A DNA stretch of 64,000 nucleotides. Origin: Kordiimonas aestuarii. GTDB lineage: Bacteria; Pseudomonadota; Alphaproteobacteria; Sphingomonadales; Kordiimonadaceae. Below the pieces are notes generated by a model, which saw nothing but the letters and a program-made list of their open reading frames with translations, was not told the DNA's origin and did not search any database. This document shows, piece after piece, positions 10,345-19,627 of this stretch. A program made the position numbers and the translations under genes. The stretch covers positions 992,001 to 1,056,000 of the forward strand of contig NZ_JAOBPP010000021.1 of assembly GCF_025574465.1 (NCBI RefSeq), read 5' to 3'. The stretch's first letter is position 1. Each line of letters begins with the position of its first letter.

Positions 10345-11763
10345 CTAGCCCTCCAGCATGCGGCTCAGGCGGGTGATGTCGTCGTCCATCTGGCTGTCGT
10401 CGCGGCGCAGGTCCTCGACCTTCCGGACCGCGTGCATGACCGTTGTGTGGTCGCGTCCGCCGAAGCGGCGACCGATCTCCGGCAGGCTGCGGCTGGTGAG
10501 TTGTTTCGACAGATACATGGCGATCTGTCGTGGGCGGGCGATGTTGCGCGCGCGCCGTTCCGACAGCATTTCTGCCAGCCGCAGGTTGAAATAGTCCGCC
10601 ACCGCGCGCTGGATCTCGTCAATTGTCAACTTGCGGTCATTGGCGCGGATAAGGTCCTGCAGCACATCGCGGGTCATGTCCATGGTGATGGGGCGGCCCA
10701 CGAGGGTGGCATAGGCCATCACACGGTTCAGCGCGCCCTCAAGCTCGCGTACATTCGAGGTGATGCGGCGGGCGAGGAACTCAAGCACCTCGGCGGGCAC
10801 TATCACGTTTCTGGACTGTTCCGCCTTCGACTGAAGGATGCCAAGCCGAAGTTCATAGTCGGTCGGGTGAATATCCGCCACAAGGCCCCAGCCAAGGCGG
10901 CTGATGATGCGTTCCTGGATGCCTTCAAGGTCGGTTGGCGACCGGTCGGCGGTAATCACCACCTGACAGCGGTTGTCCACAAGCGCGTTGAAGGTGTGGA
11001 AAAATTCTTCCTGCGTGCTTTCCTTGTTGGCGATGAACTGTACGTCATCCACCATCAGGAGGTCGACCGCGCGGAACTTCTGCTTGAAGGCGTGGGTGTC
11101 CTTGAAGCGCAGCGCGGCGATAAATTCGAACATGAATTTTTCGGCCGAGATATAGACCACGCGTTTCTCGGGCGTATTGCGGCGCACTTCCCATGCAATC
11201 GCGTGCATCAGATGGGTTTTGCCAAGCCCGACGCCACCGTGCAGGAACAAGGGGTTAAAGGCCACCTCACCGGATTCGGAAATGCGTTTGGCGGCAGCAT
11301 AGGCCAGTTCATTCGATTTGCCGACCACAAAGCTGTCGAAGGTATATTTCGGATCAAGCGCGCTGCTCTCGCTCGAGCGCGCACCAATGCCGGTATCCGC
11401 TGGCTCGGCTTTTGCGGCCGGTGCCGGTGCTGGGGTGCCGTTTCGCTGCGTGTCGCGGGTGGCAAGGCGAATGGTCAGCGCTTTGACGCGCGGATCCTCG
11501 CTTGAGAAAAAGTCCTTGAGACGCGGTGCATAGTGGCGCTGAATCCAGTCGCGCACAAATTTGGTTGGTGCCGTCAGCTCAGCGGTGCCGCCATCGATAC
11601 CATTAAACCCCAATTGTCCAAGCCATGTAGTAAACGCATGCTGGCCGAATTCATGTTTGAACTTCTCACAGACCCGTGGCCATGGTGATTGATCAAGCTC
11701 TTGGTTCAGCGTGGATGCGACCCCCCCGGTAGCCCCCATGGTATCTTGCTCCCTCTGCGACAT
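10345..11763 (-). CDS. dnaA: Chromosomal replication initiator protein DnaA
   Basis: A 472-residue DnaA. Domain I (about 21-95) carries the PWPRVCEKFKHEFG...TTWL pattern; a Pro/Ala-rich linker follows (about 105-135); the AAA+ domain has Walker A GGVGLGKT (about 176-183) and Walker B LLMVDDVQF; domain IV ends with the DnaA-box-binding signature in RFGGRDHTTVMHAVRKV. The frame is open 57 codons further upstream, but ATG 11763 (MSQREQ) has AAGGAG upstream and gives a normal length; Met9 (MGATGG) is an alternative. It is the first gene of the minus-strand replication series. Confidence 0.97.
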   Translation of the reverse strand: MSQREQDTMGATGGVASTLNQELDQSPWPRVCEKFKHEFGQHAFTTWLGQLGFNGIDGGTAELTAPTKFVRDWIQRHYAPRLKDFFSSEDPRVKALTIRLATRDTQRNGTPAPAPAAKAEPADTGIGARSSESSALDPKYTFDSFVVGKSNELAYAAAKRISESGEVAFNPLFLHGGVGLGKTHLMHAIAWEVRRNTPEKRVVYISAEKFMFEFIAALRFKDTHAFKQKFRAVDLLMVDDVQFIANKESTQEEFFHTFNALVDNRCQVVITADRSPTDLEGIQERIISRLGWGLVADIHPTDYELRLGILQSKAEQSRNVIVPAEVLEFLARRITSNVRELEGALNRVMAYATLVGRPITMDMTRDVLQDLIRANDRKLTIDEIQRAVADYFNLRLAEMLSERRARNIARPRQIAMYLSKQLTSRSLPEIGRRFGGRDHTTVMHAVRKVEDLRRDDSQMDDDITRLSRMLEG

Positions 11764-12323
11764 CGGGCAATTATCTCCTTTTACACCAAACACAATACTT
11801 GTCCTGCCCGACACTGGTTCAACCACTTCCCTTGCCGCAAACACACTTGCAGCGGTGCTGGTAACAATGCATTTGCTCAAAAGGAGAGCGTAGCGCCAGC
11901 CGAGGGCACGGATGTCCCGATCTGCTATTTTCAAAGGCGGTGGCGTGATCCCAGCTCAATAACTATCGCATCAAACTCTAGCGTTGCCTGGGGCCTGAAC
12001 CACATTCGGGCTGCTCTCTCTGAAAGAGAAGGTAAGGCGCCCGACCGGCCCACCGCGTAAGGAAGGAATGTACAGCCGCACCCCCTCCCTCACAACCGAT
12101 TCTATCGCTTGACAGCAATTAAATTCACAGCCCTATGGCGCGATTCAGGCGGCGCTACAAGATGTTGATTTCACCGTGAAACCGATAATATCCTGTGCTC
12201 TTTTTGTTCGCAGAACATTCAAGCAACAAAAAAAGCCGCACCAAATAGGTGCAGCTTTTCAACTTTTTCATCGCTTGCCTTGGGGCGAATCGGGAACGGC
12301 GGGCCGCCCCTTAAGCGGATGTC
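11764..12323. other. dnaA-rpsT intergenic region
   Basis: 560 bases without a supportable gene; short frames here lack family similarity and ribosome-binding sites. It contains the rpsT terminator at its right end. A minus-strand TAGAAT (within CGATAGAATCGG, near 12099) could be a -10 box for dnaA, but no good -35 accompanies it. No DnaA-box cluster is evident, so I do not call an origin. Confidence 0.5.
12231..12259 (-). terminator. Rho-independent terminator of rpsT
   Basis: On the minus strand AAAAGCTGCACC and GGTGCGGCTTTT form a 12-bp stem with one mismatch-type G/U pair around a 5-base loop, followed by a T-run (complement of the A-run near 12227-12234). It lies about 65 bases after the rpsT stop. 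Confidence 0.88.
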
Positions 12324-12587
12324 TTATGCAAGCGCCTTAACGCGAGCGGACAGACGAGAAACCTTGCGTGACGCTGTCTTCTTGTGAAGAACGCCTTTGG
12401 TAACACCGCGCATGATTTCAGGCTGTGCACTTTTAAGAGCTTCACCAGCAGCCGCCTTGTCGCCGGAAGCAATCGCTTCTTCAACCTTGCGCACGAAAGT
12501 GCGGATACGGCTGACGCGGGACTTGTTCACGATACGACGTGTTTCGTTCTGACGAATGCGTTTCTTGGCTTGTACAGAATTTGCCAT
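12324..12587 (-). CDS. rpsT: 30S ribosomal protein S20
   Basis: An 87-residue, strongly basic protein beginning [18 protein letters not shown] and ending SARVKALA, matching S20 over its full length. It binds 16S rRNA and helps the small subunit assemble. It lies upstream of dnaA on the same strand, an arrangement common in alphaproteobacteria, and has its own strong terminator, so it is likely a single-gene transcript. Confidence 0.98.
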   Translation of the reverse strand: MANSVQAKKRIRQNETRRIVNKSRVSRIRTFVRKVEEAIASGDKAAAGEALKSAQPEIMRGVTKGVLHKKTASRKVSRLSARVKALA

Positions 12588-12748
12588 TTTCTTCTTTAAC
12601 CTTTTGCGGACCCGCGCCCCGTTTGTCGTCCGGCGCTTAAGTGTCCTTGCTTTCTTCTATTTGTCCGGGCCGCCTCAACCACTCGGGGCAACCGCGTATG
12701 AATTCGAGGTCGGGTCTATATACCGCTTCTGAAGCTGCGTCAATAGTC

Positions 12749-12782
12749 GAAGGCCAGAAAACTTAAGGGATCGCTGGCCTTC
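12749..12782 (-). terminator. Possible terminator hairpin after the enoyl-CoA hydratase gene
   Basis: GAAGGCCAG (12749-12757) and CTGGCCTTC (12774-12782) are a perfect 9-bp inverted repeat with a 16-base loop, located 20 bases beyond the stop of the minus-strand hydratase gene. There is no T-run on either strand, so a Rho-independent role is uncertain. Confidence 0.4.
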
Positions 12783-12801
12783 TTCCCTGTCTCCGGTGCC
12801 C

Positions 12802-13578
12802 TCAGCAGTTTTTGAACTGCGGCTGGCGTTTCTCGATAAAGGCGTTCATGCCTTCCTTCTGGTCTTCGGTCGCAAAAAGCGAGTGGAAGGCCCGGCGTTC
12901 AAACAGAAGGCCTTCCGCCAGGCTTGTTTCAAGTGCGCGGTTGGTTGCTTCCTTCGCCAAGGCCACGCTTGGGGCCGAAAGCCCTGCGATGCCGCTGGCG
13001 ATTTCCATCACCTTGTCCAGCAGGTCGTCCACCGGCACAATACGGCTGACAAGGCCGGACCGCTCGGCTTCCTCGGCGCCCATCATGCGGCCCGTGAGCA
13101 TCATGTCCATCGCCTTCGACTTGCCGACAAGGCGCGTCAGGCGCTGGGAACCCCCAATGCCGGGGATGACCCCAAGCTTGATCTCCGGTTGGCCGAATTT
13201 TGCAGTGTCGGCCGCCACAATGAAGTCGCACGCCATGGCAATCTCGCAGCCACCGCCAAGCGCGTAGCCTGACACCGCGGCGATAACCGGTTTGCGCACG
13301 CGCGCAAAAATATCATTGATGCCGCCAAACAGGTTGCTTTTCGCGACGTCCGCGAAGGTGAGTTCCGACATTTCCTTGATGTCGGCACCTGCGGCGAACG
13401 CTTTTTCGCTGCCGGTGACAACAATCGCACCCACTTCGTCGTCTGCGTCCAGCGCCAGAAGCGCGTCACCCAGTTCTCCCAGAAGTGTACTGTTGAGCGC
13501 GTTCAGCGCGTCGGGGCGGTTGAACGTGATCAGTCCAACACCTTCCTGCTTGTCGAGCAGAATCGTTTCAAAAGTCAT
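12802..13578 (-). CDS. Enoyl-CoA hydratase (crotonase family)
   Basis: A 258-residue crotonase-fold enzyme that hydrates trans-2-enoyl-CoA to 3-hydroxyacyl-CoA. Both catalytic glutamates are present: Glu112 in [11 protein letters not shown] and Glu132 in [14 protein letters not shown]; the oxyanion-hole segment is [11 protein letters not shown] (about 60-70). Length and motifs match short-chain enoyl-CoA hydratases (EchA/PaaF type), and a copy next to rpsT-dnaA is common in alphaproteobacteria. Contrast with the crotonase in the aromatic island at 51177-51986, which lacks both acids. A monocistronic unit seems likely. Confidence 0.92.
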   Translation of the reverse strand: MTFETILLDKQEGVGLITFNRPDALNALNSTLLGELGDALLALDADDEVGAIVVTGSEKAFAAGADIKEMSELTFADVAKSNLFGGINDIFARVRKPVIAAVSGYALGGGCEIAMACDFIVAADTAKFGQPEIKLGVIPGIGGSQRLTRLVGKSKAMDMMLTGRMMGAEEAERSGLVSRIVPVDDLLDKVMEIASGIAGLSAPSVALAKEATNRALETSLAEGLLFERRAFHSLFATEDQKEGMNAFIEKRQPQFKNC

Positions 13579-13682
13579 TAATCAGCCTTTTCTTGATCTG
13601 ACTGTCGGTCGAGACTCCTACTGCTCTTGGACCGGTTTGAAAAGACCTTTATGGAAAGGCTGTCGGAGCCCGCCACATATGG

Positions 13683-14054
13683 TCATTCCACGGGTTCAAG
13701 GCGCAAGATGATGCGGTGATCTTTCGGTGTTTCCTCGGGTTTGGTGAAAACCAGCCGATTCTCTTCCCGGGCGCAGGTCATCGCTTCCGCGTTTTGTATG
13801 CAGGCCCAGCCGAGTCCCGTCAGCGCCGCGTTATAGGCTTTGATGGCATCGTCGCTGGTGCCGGACAGCAGAAAGGTATATTCCGCCACCGTGCCGGATG
13901 GCGTGTCGAAAATCACCGGATCACCTTCAATGGCGATGACCATTTCAAGCTGGGGCACATCCGGCAGGCCTTCCAGAAAAACGTCGTTCTGCGCGTAGGC
14001 GGCGTTGCACAAAACCGGCACAATTATCGCACATATCACGCACAGTTTTCGCAC
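13683..14054 (-). CDS. Secreted protein of unknown function downstream of mutM
   Basis: About 123 residues from a GTG start at 14054, placed by AGGAG 8 bases upstream; longer starts would lie inside mutM. Residues 1-21 (RKLCVICAIIVPVLCNAAYAQ) are a signal peptide with AYA-Q cleavage. The mature part of about 100 residues is a small mixed alpha/beta domain with two Cys (CIQNAEAMTC) that could form a disulfide in the periplasm. I do not recognise the family. It starts 11 bases after the mutM stop on the same strand, so the two are probably cotranscribed, but no functional link to repair is evident. Confidence 0.72.
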   Translation of the reverse strand: MRKLCVICAIIVPVLCNAAYAQNDVFLEGLPDVPQLEMVIAIEGDPVIFDTPSGTVAEYTFLLSGTSDDAIKAYNAALTGLGWACIQNAEAMTCAREENRLVFTKPEETPKDHRIILRLEPVE

Positions 14055-14065
14055 AGTTCTGGCTC

Positions 14066-14902
14066 CTAATTCTGGCAGGTTTCGCAGTAAAAGCTGGAGC
14101 GACCCTGCTGGACGATTCGCATCACCGTACCACCACATTCCGGTTTGGAACAGGCCTCACCTTCGCGGCCATAAGCCTTGAAGCTGTGCTGGAAATAGCC
14201 CAGCTCGCCACTGGTCTGGACATAGTCCTTCAAGGTGGAACCCCCGGCGGCAATTGCCTCCGTCAGCACGTCACGGATGATGGGCACAAGCCGCGCGGCG
14301 TCGTTGCCTGCGACCGTAAGTGCTTGGCGAGATGGATGAATTCCCGCGCGCCACAAAGCCTCGCAGACATAAATATTGCCAAGCCCAGCCACCAGCTTCT
14401 GGTCCAGAAGCGCGGCCTTGATGCTGGACTTGCGGCCCATGAGCCTCGCGTTCAAGACATCGATGTTGAATTCATTGCCCAGCGGCTCGGGTCCAATGTC
14501 GCGGATCAGCGGATGATCTGCAATTGTTTCCCGGTCGCTGAACAGGATCAGGCCGAAGCGCCGCGCATCATTATAAATAACGTGTGTGCCGTTTGTGGTT
14601 TTCAGCACCACATGGTCGTGTTTCTCAAGTATTTCCGGGGCGTTTGCAGCATCATGAATGGTCACCCGGCCTGACATGCCAAGATGCAGAATCACCACCA
14701 GGCCGTCCTCGCATTCCATCAGGATATATTTGGACCGCCGTGTGAGGCGCTCAATACGGTTGCCAGCCAGCCGTGTACTGAAATCGGAGGGGACCGGGAA
14801 GCGGAGCTTGCGGACGCGTGCCAACGCCTCGGCAATCGTTGCCCCCTCGAGGGCGGGCAACAGGCCGCGCCGGACCGTTTCAACCTCAGGCAATTCGGGC
14901 AT
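14066..14902 (-). CDS. mutM: Formamidopyrimidine-DNA glycosylase (Fpg/MutM)
   Basis: A 278-residue bifunctional glycosylase/AP lyase that removes 8-oxoguanine and formamidopyrimidines. The catalytic N-terminal Pro2 and Glu3 are in MPELPEVETVRRGL; the helix-two-turn-helix and the KLVAGLGNIYVCEAL region follow; the C-terminal zinc finger has the four Cys in CSKPEC and CETCQ. It is divergent from ubiE with about 120 bases between starts. Confidence 0.97.
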   Translation of the reverse strand: MPELPEVETVRRGLLPALEGATIAEALARVRKLRFPVPSDFSTRLAGNRIERLTRRSKYILMECEDGLVVILHLGMSGRVTIHDAANAPEILEKHDHVVLKTTNGTHVIYNDARRFGLILFSDRETIADHPLIRDIGPEPLGNEFNIDVLNARLMGRKSSIKAALLDQKLVAGLGNIYVCEALWRAGIHPSRQALTVAGNDAARLVPIIRDVLTEAIAAGGSTLKDYVQTSGELGYFQHSFKAYGREGEACSKPECGGTVMRIVQQGRSSFYCETCQN

Positions 14903-15021
14903 TTTGTCGCGTTCCCCTCAGCGGCTTAAAGGCATAGAGATAAAAGGGCGCTGGCAATCCAGCCCCTTGCTGGGCTATGGTCCGCCGAAATCGCCGCATC
15001 ACAAGCAACAGGGCCGATGGC

Positions 15022-15804
15022 ATGATGTCAAGCAGCAAAGACGACCAAACCGGCGCAGCCGCCACCGATTCGACCACGCATTTTGGTTTCAGGACCGTGC
15101 GTGAGGAAGAAAAAGCCTCCATGGTGCGCGGTGTCTTCAACTCTGTCGCCGATAAATATGACGTGATGAACGACGCCATGAGCATGGGCGTGCACCGGGT
15201 TTGGAAAAACTCGCTGATCAACAGCATCAACCCGCGCCCCGGCATGCATCTGCTGGATGTGGCGGGCGGCACCGGTGATATTGCTTTCCGCTTCCTGGAC
15301 GCCAGCGAAGGCGGACAGGTGACCGTATGTGACATCAATGCCGAGATGCTGCGGGTTGGCCGTGAGCGCGCTTCGGATAACGGCTATGCTGGCAGGGCGG
15401 AATTTGTATGCGGGGACGCACAGAAGCTGCCGTTCGAGGATCGCAGCAAGGATGCCTATACCATCGCCTTCGGGATCAGGAACGTAACGCGCATTGAGGA
15501 AGCGCTGGCGGAAGCTTACCGCGTGCTGAAACCGGGTGCGAAGTTCTTCTGCCTTGAATTCAGCCCACAAGTGGTGCCGGTGCTGCAAAGCACCTATGAC
15601 AGCTATAGCTTCAACATGATTCCTAAAATGGGCAAGGCGATCACGGGCGATGCCGGCAGTTACCAGTATCTGGTCGAATCGATCCGCCGTTTCCCCGCGC
15701 CTGACCGCTTTGTGGACATGATCAGGGCGGCAGGTTTTAGCCGCGTGGGCTATCGCACCATGTCGGCCGGGGTCGTGGCCATCCATACCGGCACCCGGAT
15801 TTGA
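15022..15804 (+). CDS. ubiE: Ubiquinone/menaquinone methyltransferase UbiE
   Basis: A SAM-dependent C-methyltransferase of about 260 residues in ubiquinone synthesis (demethoxy-benzoquinol methylation). It has the family markers [24 protein letters not shown], the SAM-binding [16 protein letters not shown] and the second UbiE signature [16 protein letters not shown]. The start is one of two adjacent ATGs at 15022/15025; an open frame goes back to 14977. It begins the ubiE-ubiB series, with ubiB 10 bases downstream. Confidence 0.97.
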   Translation: MMSSSKDDQTGAAATDSTTHFGFRTVREEEKASMVRGVFNSVADKYDVMNDAMSMGVHRVWKNSLINSINPRPGMHLLDVAGGTGDIAFRFLDASEGGQVTVCDINAEMLRVGRERASDNGYAGRAEFVCGDAQKLPFEDRSKDAYTIAFGIRNVTRIEEALAEAYRVLKPGAKFFCLEFSPQVVPVLQSTYDSYSFNMIPKMGKAITGDAGSYQYLVESIRRFPAPDRFVDMIRAAGFSRVGYRTMSAGVVAIHTGTRI

Positions 15805-15814
15805 GGGGACGCGT

Positions 15815-17344
15815 GTGCTGACGCTTCGCTATTTATTACAGCTTTATCTGCTTGCTGCTGGCTTGCGCCGCTACGGTGCGATCCGCGCGCTGGCAGGTAT
15901 TGAGCTGGTGCCCGACTGGGCACCGAAGTTTTTGCGCTGCCTGACCTTTTATATCCCTCGCCGCCGCGGCCTGCCGAATGCGGACGGCGAACGTCTTGCC
16001 CTTGCGCTGGCCGCCATGGGGCCTGCTTACATCAAGCTCGGACAGACACTGGCGACCCGACCGGACCTTGTGGGACGGCCACTGGCTGAAGGGCTCAGCA
16101 CCTTGCAGGACCGCTTGCCGCCGTTTCCCTTTGCCAAGGCAAAAGAAACAATTGAGCGTGAACTGGGCGGCAGCCTGACAGACCATTACAGCGCGTTTGA
16201 AGAGAAACCAGTGGCGGCGGCTTCCATCGCGCAGGTCCATAAGGCGGTAACGACGGCGGGGTTGCCTGTTGCGGTTAAGGTATTGCGCCCCGATGTGGTG
16301 GCGCGTTTTACCCGTGATCTCAGGCTTTTTGAATGGCTGGCGGAACTGGCGGAACGTCATGTGCGGGAGGCACAACGCCTGCGCCTTACCAAGGTTGTGG
16401 CAAAGGTGCGCGAGACGGTGCTCAGGGAGATGGACCTGCGCCTTGAAGCGGCGGCAGCGGCTGAGCTTAAGGAAAATATGGCCAGCGAAAGTGGCTACCG
16501 CTTGCCGAAAATCGAGTGGGACCACACGACCAGAAGTGTGCTGACACTTGAATGGGTGGAGGGTGTGCGTCTGGCAGACAGGGCAGCACTTGAAGCCGCC
16601 GGGCATGACCTGACTGCCCTTGGGGCCCGTGTTGTGCAAGTATTCCTCACACAAGCGCTGAGGGACGGGTTTTTCCATGCCGACCTGCACCAGGGAAACC
16701 TGATTGTGCAGGCAGACGGCACCATAGTTGCCATCGATTTTGGTATCATGGGGCGGCTGTCGAAACTTGAGCGGCGGTTCCTTGCCGAGATTCTTTACGG
16801 ATTTATTCGCCGCGACTATCGTCGCGTGGCGCAAATTCACTTTGACGCGGGTTATGTACCCAGAGACCAGAGCCTTGAGGAATTTGCGCAGGCCATGCGG
16901 TCGATTGCTGACCCGATCATGGACCTGCCGGTAGAGGAAATCTCGGCTGGCCAGCTTCTGGCCCAGCTTTTTGCTACCACCGAGCGTTTTTCCATGCAGA
17001 CCCAGCCGCAGCTTCTTTTGCTGCAGCGCACGATGGTGATGGCCGAAGGCATGGCCCTGCACCTCAACCCGCGTGCCAACATGTGGCAGATATCCGAACC
17101 GGTGATCGAGCGCTGGATCAGGGGTAACCTGTCGCCCGAAGCACGGCTTGCGGACGCCATCAATACCCTGCCACGCCTGTTGGACCGCTTGCCCGCGCGC
17201 CTTGAACGCTGGTTGTCGGATGACGAAGTGCCGGTAGTGCCGATGCCTGACCCCGGGCTGGAGAATAAGCCAAAGTCGAGCCTGTTTCCCTTTGCACTTG
17301 GTCTGGTTGTGGGGGCGGCTATCCTGAAAATCCTCGCGCTTTAA
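15815..17344 (+). CDS. ubiB: UbiB / ADCK-family ubiquinone biosynthesis kinase-like protein
   Basis: A 509-residue member of the ABC1/ADCK/UbiB atypical kinase family needed for ubiquinone synthesis at the inner membrane. Motifs: the KxGQ-type segment YIKLGQTLATRPDLV, the Ala-rich nucleotide loop AAASIAQVHKA, and the catalytic-loop/metal segment FFHADLHQGNLIV...IAIDFGIMG. A C-terminal hydrophobic helix (FALGLVVGAAILKILAL) anchors it. The start is GTG 15815 with GAGGGGAC upstream. It follows ubiE by 10 bases and is surely cotranscribed. Confidence 0.96.
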   Translation: MLTLRYLLQLYLLAAGLRRYGAIRALAGIELVPDWAPKFLRCLTFYIPRRRGLPNADGERLALALAAMGPAYIKLGQTLATRPDLVGRPLAEGLSTLQDRLPPFPFAKAKETIERELGGSLTDHYSAFEEKPVAAASIAQVHKAVTTAGLPVAVKVLRPDVVARFTRDLRLFEWLAELAERHVREAQRLRLTKVVAKVRETVLREMDLRLEAAAAAELKENMASESGYRLPKIEWDHTTRSVLTLEWVEGVRLADRAALEAAGHDLTALGARVVQVFLTQALRDGFFHADLHQGNLIVQADGTIVAIDFGIMGRLSKLERRFLAEILYGFIRRDYRRVAQIHFDAGYVPRDQSLEEFAQAMRSIADPIMDLPVEEISAGQLLAQLFATTERFSMQTQPQLLLLQRTMVMAEGMALHLNPRANMWQISEPVIERWIRGNLSPEARLADAINTLPRLLDRLPARLERWLSDDEVPVVPMPDPGLENKPKSSLFPFALGLVVGAAILKILAL

Positions 17345-17405
17345 GCGCGCTTGTGGATTTTCCCGTTTTAGGTGACACTGGTTTCTTCCATTAGGGGAGG
17401 GAACC

Positions 17406-17801
17406 ATGGAAAAATTGACACCTTATGCACATCTTTTGGGCCGTGTTCTGCTGGCGCTTATCTTTGTGTTGGCAGGCTTTGGCAAAATCACCGGCGATCC
17501 GGCGGGCACCATGCAATATATGGAAGCTCAGGGCGTGCCTGGCTTCCTGTTCTGGCCAGCAGCCTTGTTTGAACTTCTGGCGGGGCTTGCCATCCTCATT
17601 GGCTTCCAGACCCGCGTCGTTGCCTTTCTGCTGGCAGGATTTTGCGGCGTGACCGCGATCATGTTTCACGCCAATTTTGCCGACCAGATGCAAATGGGCA
17701 TGTTCATGAAAAACTTTGGCATGGCAGGTGGTTTTCTGGTGCTGATGGCCGCAGGCGCCGGGCAATACAGCCTTGATGCCAAACGGTCTGCCACGGTCTG
17801 A
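17406..17801 (+). CDS. DoxX family membrane protein
   Basis: A 131-residue protein with four predicted membrane helices (LLGRVLLALIFVLAGFGKI; FLFWPAALFELLAGLAILIGF; VVAFLLAGFCGVTAIMFHANF; FGMAGGFLVLMAAG), the DoxX/YphA arrangement with the conserved AGFGKI and MFHANF segments. Start ATG 17406 has GGGAGGGAACC upstream. DoxX proteins are associated with redox and stress functions, but the role here is not known. A terminator follows directly, so it is probably a short transcript of its own. Confidence 0.9.
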   Translation: MEKLTPYAHLLGRVLLALIFVLAGFGKITGDPAGTMQYMEAQGVPGFLFWPAALFELLAGLAILIGFQTRVVAFLLAGFCGVTAIMFHANFADQMQMGMFMKNFGMAGGFLVLMAAGAGQYSLDAKRSATV

Positions 17802-17814
17802 TCCAGCTCATTCC

Positions 17815-17851
17815 AAAGGGTGCTTGCCGGCTTTGTCGCGGCACCCTTTTT
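17815..17851 (+). terminator. Rho-independent terminator after doxX
   Basis: AAAGGGTGC (17815-17823) and GCACCCTTT (17841-17849) form a perfect 9-bp stem with a 17-base loop and a T-run to 17851. Confidence 0.85.
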
Positions 17852-17937
17852 CTTGGCGCTGTTTGCCTGAGTGATTGCGAGAGCAGTCAAAGAACCCTAT
17901 ATGTCTGGGGCATATTCAACGGGATAAGAGAAGCGTG

Positions 17938-19140
17938 ATGCTGGCAAACAAACGCATATTGCTGATCATCGGCGGCGGGGTCGCGGCCTATAAGGCGCTT
18001 GACCTGGCACGGCGCCTGATGGAACGCGGCGCCAGCGTGCGCGGTGTGCTGACGTCGGGTGGGCAGGAATTTATCACGCCGCTGTCGGTTGCCAGCCTGA
18101 CGGGCGACCAGTGTTACACGGATCTCTTTTCCCTCAAGGACGAAGCCGAGATGGGGCATATCCGCCTCAGCCGCGAAGCCGACCTTATTGTTATTGCTCC
18201 CGCGACCGCCGACCTGATGGCCAAAATGGCGGGCGGGCTGGCCAACGATCTTGCGTCCACTGTTCTGCTGGCCACCGACAAGCCGGTTTTGGTCGCGCCA
18301 GCGATGAACGCGCAGATGTGGGACCATGCCGCCGTGCGCCGGAATGTGGCGCAATTGGGTGCGGACGGTGTGATGATGGTGGGGCCTGATGCCGGGCTTC
18401 TGGCGTGTGGCGAGGTTGGCTCCGGCCGCCTTGCGGATGTGATGGATATTGTTGGTGCGGTGGAGGCTTTCTTCAAACGTGGTAGCGGGCCGCTTTCGGG
18501 CAAGCATGTCGTGGTCACGGCTGGCCCGACACATGAACCGATTGACCCCGTGCGCTATATTGCCAACCGCTCCAGCGGCAAGCAGGGTTTTGCGCTGGCT
18601 GGCGCGCTGGCAAATCTGGGCGCCAAGGTGACGCTTGTGGCTGGCCCTGTTGAGCGTCCCACCCCTCTTGGGGTTGACCGTATAGACGTTGAGACTGCGC
18701 TTGAGATGGAGGCCGCCGTCAAGGCTGCCCTGCCAGCCGACGCCGCAGTATGTGTTGCCGCCGTCGCGGACTGGCGCGCCAGCAACAGCACGGATCAGAA
18801 GCTCAAGAAATCAAAGGACGGTCTGCCCGCCCTCAGCCTGACGGAAAATCCGGATATCCTGAAGGGCCTGGCATCCATGAAAAATGGTCGGCCGCGCCTT
18901 GTGGTTGGCTTCGCCGCAGAGACGGAAAACGTGGTCGACTACGCCACAGCCAAGCGCGCGCGCAAGGGCTGTGATATGATTGTCGCCAATGATGTCTCCG
19001 CCACTGGCGGTGCCATGGGCGGAGAGACAAACGAGATTCATATCATTGAGGAAAGCGGCAGTGAGAGTTGGCCGCGCCTTGACAAGACCGAGGTGGCAAA
19101 ACGCCTCGCGGCCCGCATCGCCGATAAACTCAAAGACTAG
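17938..19140 (+). CDS. coaBC: Bifunctional phosphopantothenoylcysteine decarboxylase/phosphopantothenate-cysteine ligase
   Basis: A 400-residue CoA biosynthesis enzyme. The N-terminal CoaC flavoprotein half shows [12 protein letters not shown], the active-site PAMNAQMW and the substrate-recognition clamp with Cys in [14 protein letters not shown]; the C-terminal CoaB half shows [27 protein letters not shown] and [19 protein letters not shown]. Start ATG 17938 is preceded by AAGAGAAG; an open frame extends upstream without a good start. dut follows 20 bases downstream, the usual alphaproteobacterial pair. Confidence 0.97.
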   Translation: MLANKRILLIIGGGVAAYKALDLARRLMERGASVRGVLTSGGQEFITPLSVASLTGDQCYTDLFSLKDEAEMGHIRLSREADLIVIAPATADLMAKMAGGLANDLASTVLLATDKPVLVAPAMNAQMWDHAAVRRNVAQLGADGVMMVGPDAGLLACGEVGSGRLADVMDIVGAVEAFFKRGSGPLSGKHVVVTAGPTHEPIDPVRYIANRSSGKQGFALAGALANLGAKVTLVAGPVERPTPLGVDRIDVETALEMEAAVKAALPADAAVCVAAVADWRASNSTDQKLKKSKDGLPALSLTENPDILKGLASMKNGRPRLVVGFAAETENVVDYATAKRARKGCDMIVANDVSATGGAMGGETNEIHIIEESGSESWPRLDKTEVAKRLAARIADKLKD

Positions 19141-19160
19141 ATTTCAGGGAAAATAAACAT

Positions 19161-19625
19161 ATGACCAGCGCAAAAGTGGCAATCAATGTTGTGAAGTTGC
19201 CGCACGGGGCCGACCTCAAACTGCCGAAGTATGAGACAGAACAAAGCGCGGGCATGGATCTCTATGCCGCGCTTGGTGAGGGTGACTCTGTGACCCTTGG
19301 CCCGCTAGAGCGCACTATGGTGCCCACCGGCCTCGCGATGGCTCTCCCGGCGGGGTATGAGGCTCAGGTGCGGCCGCGCTCAGGCCTTGCGGCCAAGAAT
19401 GGTATCTCGGTTCTCAATACACCGGGCACCATTGACGCCGACTATCGCGGTGAAGTGAAGGTTATTCTGGCGAACCTGTCGAATGAGCCGTTCACCATTG
19501 AGCGCGGTATGCGCATCGCGCAGATGATCATTGCGCCTGTGACACAAGGCACTTGGGTGGAGGTTGACACCCTTGACGAGACCGCTCGCGGCGCAGGCGG
19601 TTTTGGTTCCACCGGCATAAAGTAA
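19161..19625 (+). CDS. dut: dUTP diphosphatase
   Basis: A 154-residue trimeric dUTPase that hydrolyses dUTP to dUMP and PPi. The five family motifs are visible: [45 protein letters not shown] and the C-terminal P-loop-like [10 protein letters not shown]. Follows coaBC and precedes a MoeB/ThiF gene by only 2 bases. Confidence 0.98.
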   Translation: MTSAKVAINVVKLPHGADLKLPKYETEQSAGMDLYAALGEGDSVTLGPLERTMVPTGLAMALPAGYEAQVRPRSGLAAKNGISVLNTPGTIDADYRGEVKVILANLSNEPFTIERGMRIAQMIIAPVTQGTWVEVDTLDETARGAGGFGSTGIK

Positions 19626-19627
19626 TT

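Noticed and set aside
10273-11505. A 410-codon plus-strand frame opposite dnaA
   Set aside because: Entirely antisense to dnaA, whose domains are all identified; no independent evidence.
11689-12060. A possible small gene in the dnaA-rpsT interval
   Set aside because: Overlaps the dnaA start, no similarity and no ribosome-binding site.
12109-12140. A plus-strand TTGACA promoter in the dnaA-rpsT gap
   Set aside because: No good -10 at 16-18 bp and no plus-strand gene downstream; probably chance.
15836-17407. A 523-codon minus-strand frame opposite ubiB
   Set aside because: Long only because high-GC third positions remove stops on the other strand; amino acid content is unlike real proteins (many His, Gln, Arg).
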